Of a stretch of 64,000 nucleotides of DNA, positions 61,421-64,000 are shown piece after piece; the stretch's first letter is position 1; each line of letters begins with the position of its first letter. The stretch covers positions 18,056,813-18,120,812 of the forward strand of contig CP137675.1 in the NCBI GenBank assembly GCA_037976565.1, in the 5' to 3' direction. The notes under the pieces were generated by a model. That model saw only the letters and a list, made by a program, of their open reading frames with translations, searched no databases and was not told the DNA's origin. Origin of the DNA: Mesocentrotus franciscanus. Its lineage: Eukaryota; Echinodermata; Echinoidea; Camarodonta; Strongylocentrotidae. Made by a program: the position numbers and the translations under genes.

Positions 61421-64000
61421 CTACACACAAACAGAAAAATAGAAACTTATTAATGCTCTATATTCCTTTTCAATTACATGTAAATTTATAACAGAGAAAA
61501 ACAGAATTCCACACTCACCATTCATCATAGATTTTTCAATAATATAATATAATTTCTCCATTCTAAACAAATAAAGAAATGCAAGATCTAACAAACATAA
61601 CAAATTGATATGATATCGCACATTCAGGGAATGACTATAGAAATGTGTACCGGTATGTACATTTTATTTGTTCATACAAAATCTATAACATTAATGAAAT
61701 AATGATTGTATTAAACTACCAAGTGAATGGGGACAATTAACTAACTGAGAAGAACAAATGCTGCCTAAAACCATTTCATTTTTTTTATAATATGGAGAGA
61801 CAAATCCAGGGATTCAATAGGGATTCAACGTCTTCTTAAATTCGGGAGATAATCATTTCAACATCTGAAGAAAAACAAGAAGTTCACAAGTTTGATTTGT
61901 CCCTGTCACTAAAGATAAGAATTTAAAGACAACAGACTTAAAGGAAGAGGAAACAGGGTTGGCATATTTCCCGGACGCCGGGAAATAAGCGGTATTTACC
62001 GGTATTTACCGCTTTTTACCGGGAAATATATTTTCCACTCACTTGTTCATAGGGATTGTCCAATTTTGAACATAATAACAATGGTGGTGAGTATGGTTGC
62101 TCTGTGTGTGTGCGTATGTAAATCCTTCTTTGTGGGGACATTTGTCCGCTCCACACCCACGCTGTGGGGATATCCCCACAATGAAAAACCGTCTAAAATC
62201 ATAGAAAATGGCAAATAATTTATGTTAAAAGCGCCCTCTAGTGACCTATTGGGTATTTTTGTTTTTTGCCCATAATCAATGTGTAGGGTCATAACGAAGT
62301 GTATACGTGTGTATGAAATCCCCATTTTGGACCATATCCCCACACTGTGGGTGTGGAACGGACAAATGTCCCCACAAAGAAGGATGTACATGTACGAAAA
62401 TTACCTCATTGTGGGGACATTTGTCGTTACACATCCATATCCCCACTTTGGACCTTTTACCTGTATGGGTGTTTGGGTGTGTATACATGTAAATGTATGC
62501 AGTGTGGATTTTATAAATCTGTTTTTGTGTTTCTACTATGAGTGTTGTGCTGCTAATTATTTCAGAACAATATTTTCAGTTGTTGAGGCTAAAAACAAGT
62601 AAAATTATTCATAAATAGAGAATTAAAATCATATTTCCTGTTTTTTACATATTTACCGGACGCCCATCTTATTTACCGGATGGTATTTACCGGTATTTAC
62701 CGCCGGTAATTACCGCCACCGGCATTTACCGCCCAACCCTGAGAGGAAAAGGATATGATAAAACCTCTGGACACATTACTTTTCAAAAGCTTGATTCCTG
62801 AATGTCTAAATATGACATTGTCTCATCTAGACATCTAGCATATATATCTCTGGTCCTATCTACTCTACCCCAAAATGAACCTACACATTTTGATACATTC
62901 TTTTTGTGCCAGGGATTTTGCATTTAAGCACATTCTTCAGAGTTTGGTCATTTTTTTTTACCGATTGTTGGTAGACTTTCTCTTTAACCAGACCTTACAC
63001 TCTTTACAGTTTTCATTTCCGGGCGAGCACATGGGACTTCAAAGTTCAAGGTAGTCTATTATTTAAGTGTCAATATAGAACATAAGTTAATTTTAGTGTA
63101 ATGGTCATCTAGCATTCCTAGCAAGCATACATTGTTTTTTAATGTATGATTTCTAATAAAACCAATTATTCTATTTTTTTAATCATCTTGTAACATTCAT
63201 TTAATGTTGGGACTTGATTTGTAAATGTACAATTTAAATAGTTTTTTATATGAAGCAGGTACATGCAGGTATGTGCTCGTAACAGCAAACTAAATTGTCT
63301 ACCGGTAGTCCTAAGCTAAGCTTTGTTGGAAATTCAAAGAATAGTCATTACTCATTAGCGCCATGTTTTGGTCTGAATTGTGTTTAGGCTGGGCGTACAT
63401 TCGATGCATACGAATTGGTGGATCAGGCCATCTTCGGCTTGCGGCAGGTTGGGGATGGGAGAGAGCATGATCGCGAAATAAAATAACGCCATCCAGATTC
63501 TGGACTAATACACTTAGAAGTTAGTGCTTACAAGACATGTAATAATAATATAGGCATTTATATAGCGCCGTCTTATCTACCAGTCTACCAATCACACACG
63601 TCATATGACCACAGAAAAGCAGAAAACATCAGCAATAAAACCTCCGTTCCTGTTGCTATGACATCACAGGTCTTATCAGGGTAAAAATGGTGATAAGTGT
63701 AAAGGCAAATGAACCATACCTCTGGTTTGGTCTAGTGTAGACTGGGGTCTAAGGTATGCAACAGATGAATTGACAACACTTGCTTGCGTAAAGCTTTATG
63801 TGTCATTTGTAAACAGGTCTGTGTTTGCAGACCACTCATATGTATTTAATACCCAGAGGTTACCTTTCCTTTGACCTCGGCAGCGCAAAGTGCCAGGATG
63901 CTAAAACTGGTTTAACCCAGTTGCTGTTTGAACTGTCGAAAATATGTGGAAATCTAGCAAGACCACATGTACATTATTTCAGAAAATAGTGAAGTAAATC
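61421..64000. other. BHMT first intron / upstream region
   Basis: No exon recognised. The initiator exon of BHMT is either in this stretch and too short to identify, or beyond the window. Contains the hAT-like element at 61946-62749 and a repeat tail with TATATAGCGCC near 63560. Confidence 0.5.
61946..62749. mobile_element. 788-bp hAT-like non-autonomous element with perfect 8-bp target duplication
   Basis: Body 61954-62741, flanked on both sides by AGAGGAAA (61946-61953 and 62742-62749). Ends are inverted: CAGGGTTGGCATATTTCCCG on the left, and the complement of ACCGCCCAACCCTG on the right. Both ends carry clustered TATTTACCGG repeats. The centre is a foldback (62120-62395) built on GGGGACATTTGTCCG motifs. 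No transposase frame. Confidence 0.88.

Noticed and set aside
63880..64000. Possible BHMT first exon ending AEVKGK at a GTAACC donor (minus strand)
   Set aside because: Phase would fit, but an in-frame TAA lies upstream and no ATG lies between it and the donor; no resemblance to the BHMT start.

Overview
The window is animal nuclear DNA: AT-rich, intron-dense, with GT-AG introns of roughly 0.4-4 kb and many short transposable elements. Four protein-coding genes are recognised by reading conserved proteins across exons: UBA6 (+), a secretory cyclophilin of the PPIB type (-), CCNB1IP1/HEI10 (+) and BHMT (-). BHMT, HEI10 and UBA6 together with abundant tRNA-derived SINEs and 'TTTCATAAAACTTGTTA' foldback elements suggest a marine deuterostome, probably an echinoderm such as a sea urchin. 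The species is inference, not shown by the sequence.

Layout. About 1-15.8 kb: the 3' four-fifths of UBA6, an E1 enzyme that activates ubiquitin and FAT10; 21 coding exons are visible and the 5' part lies before base 1. About 15.8-19.6 kb: 3' UTR and convergent intergenic DNA. About 19.6-24.4 kb: the complete cyclophilin gene on the minus strand (238 aa, four coding exons, plausible TATA/CCAAT promoter near 24.4 kb). 24.7-34.1 kb: intergenic DNA dominated by two large elements. One is a 3.4 kb hAT-like element with perfect 8-bp target duplications, filled with a degenerate tandem array. The other is a 4.4 kb giant inverted repeat whose right end is about 160 bp upstream of the HEI10 start codon. 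34.2-49.2 kb: HEI10/CCNB1IP1 (RING plus coiled coil, 256 aa in the preferred model) with a 4 kb first intron and two microexons. 49.2-53.5 kb: intergenic DNA with foldback elements. 53.5-61.4 kb and beyond: BHMT on the minus strand, complete except for the first few codons. 61.4-64 kb: DNA upstream of the second BHMT exon, holding a clean 788-bp hAT-like element with perfect 8-bp duplications.

The four genes do not form a pathway. UBA6 and HEI10 are both in ubiquitin/SUMO biology (an E1 and a meiotic RING E3), PPIB is an ER protein-folding enzyme, and BHMT is a one-carbon/methionine enzyme. Gene order is tail-to-tail (UBA6/PPIB), head-to-head (PPIB/HEI10) and tail-to-tail (HEI10/BHMT).

Notable observations: the two large composite elements between the PPIB and HEI10 promoters; a partial duplication of the UBA6 catalytic-cysteine exon with an internal inverted copy; a tandem array carrying DR1 nuclear-receptor-type sites inside a BHMT intron; and reading-phase conflicts at the last introns of UBA6 and BHMT and at an internal HEI10 segment, which transcript data would settle. 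All splice models here were read by eye from conserved protein sequence, GT/AG borders and phase.
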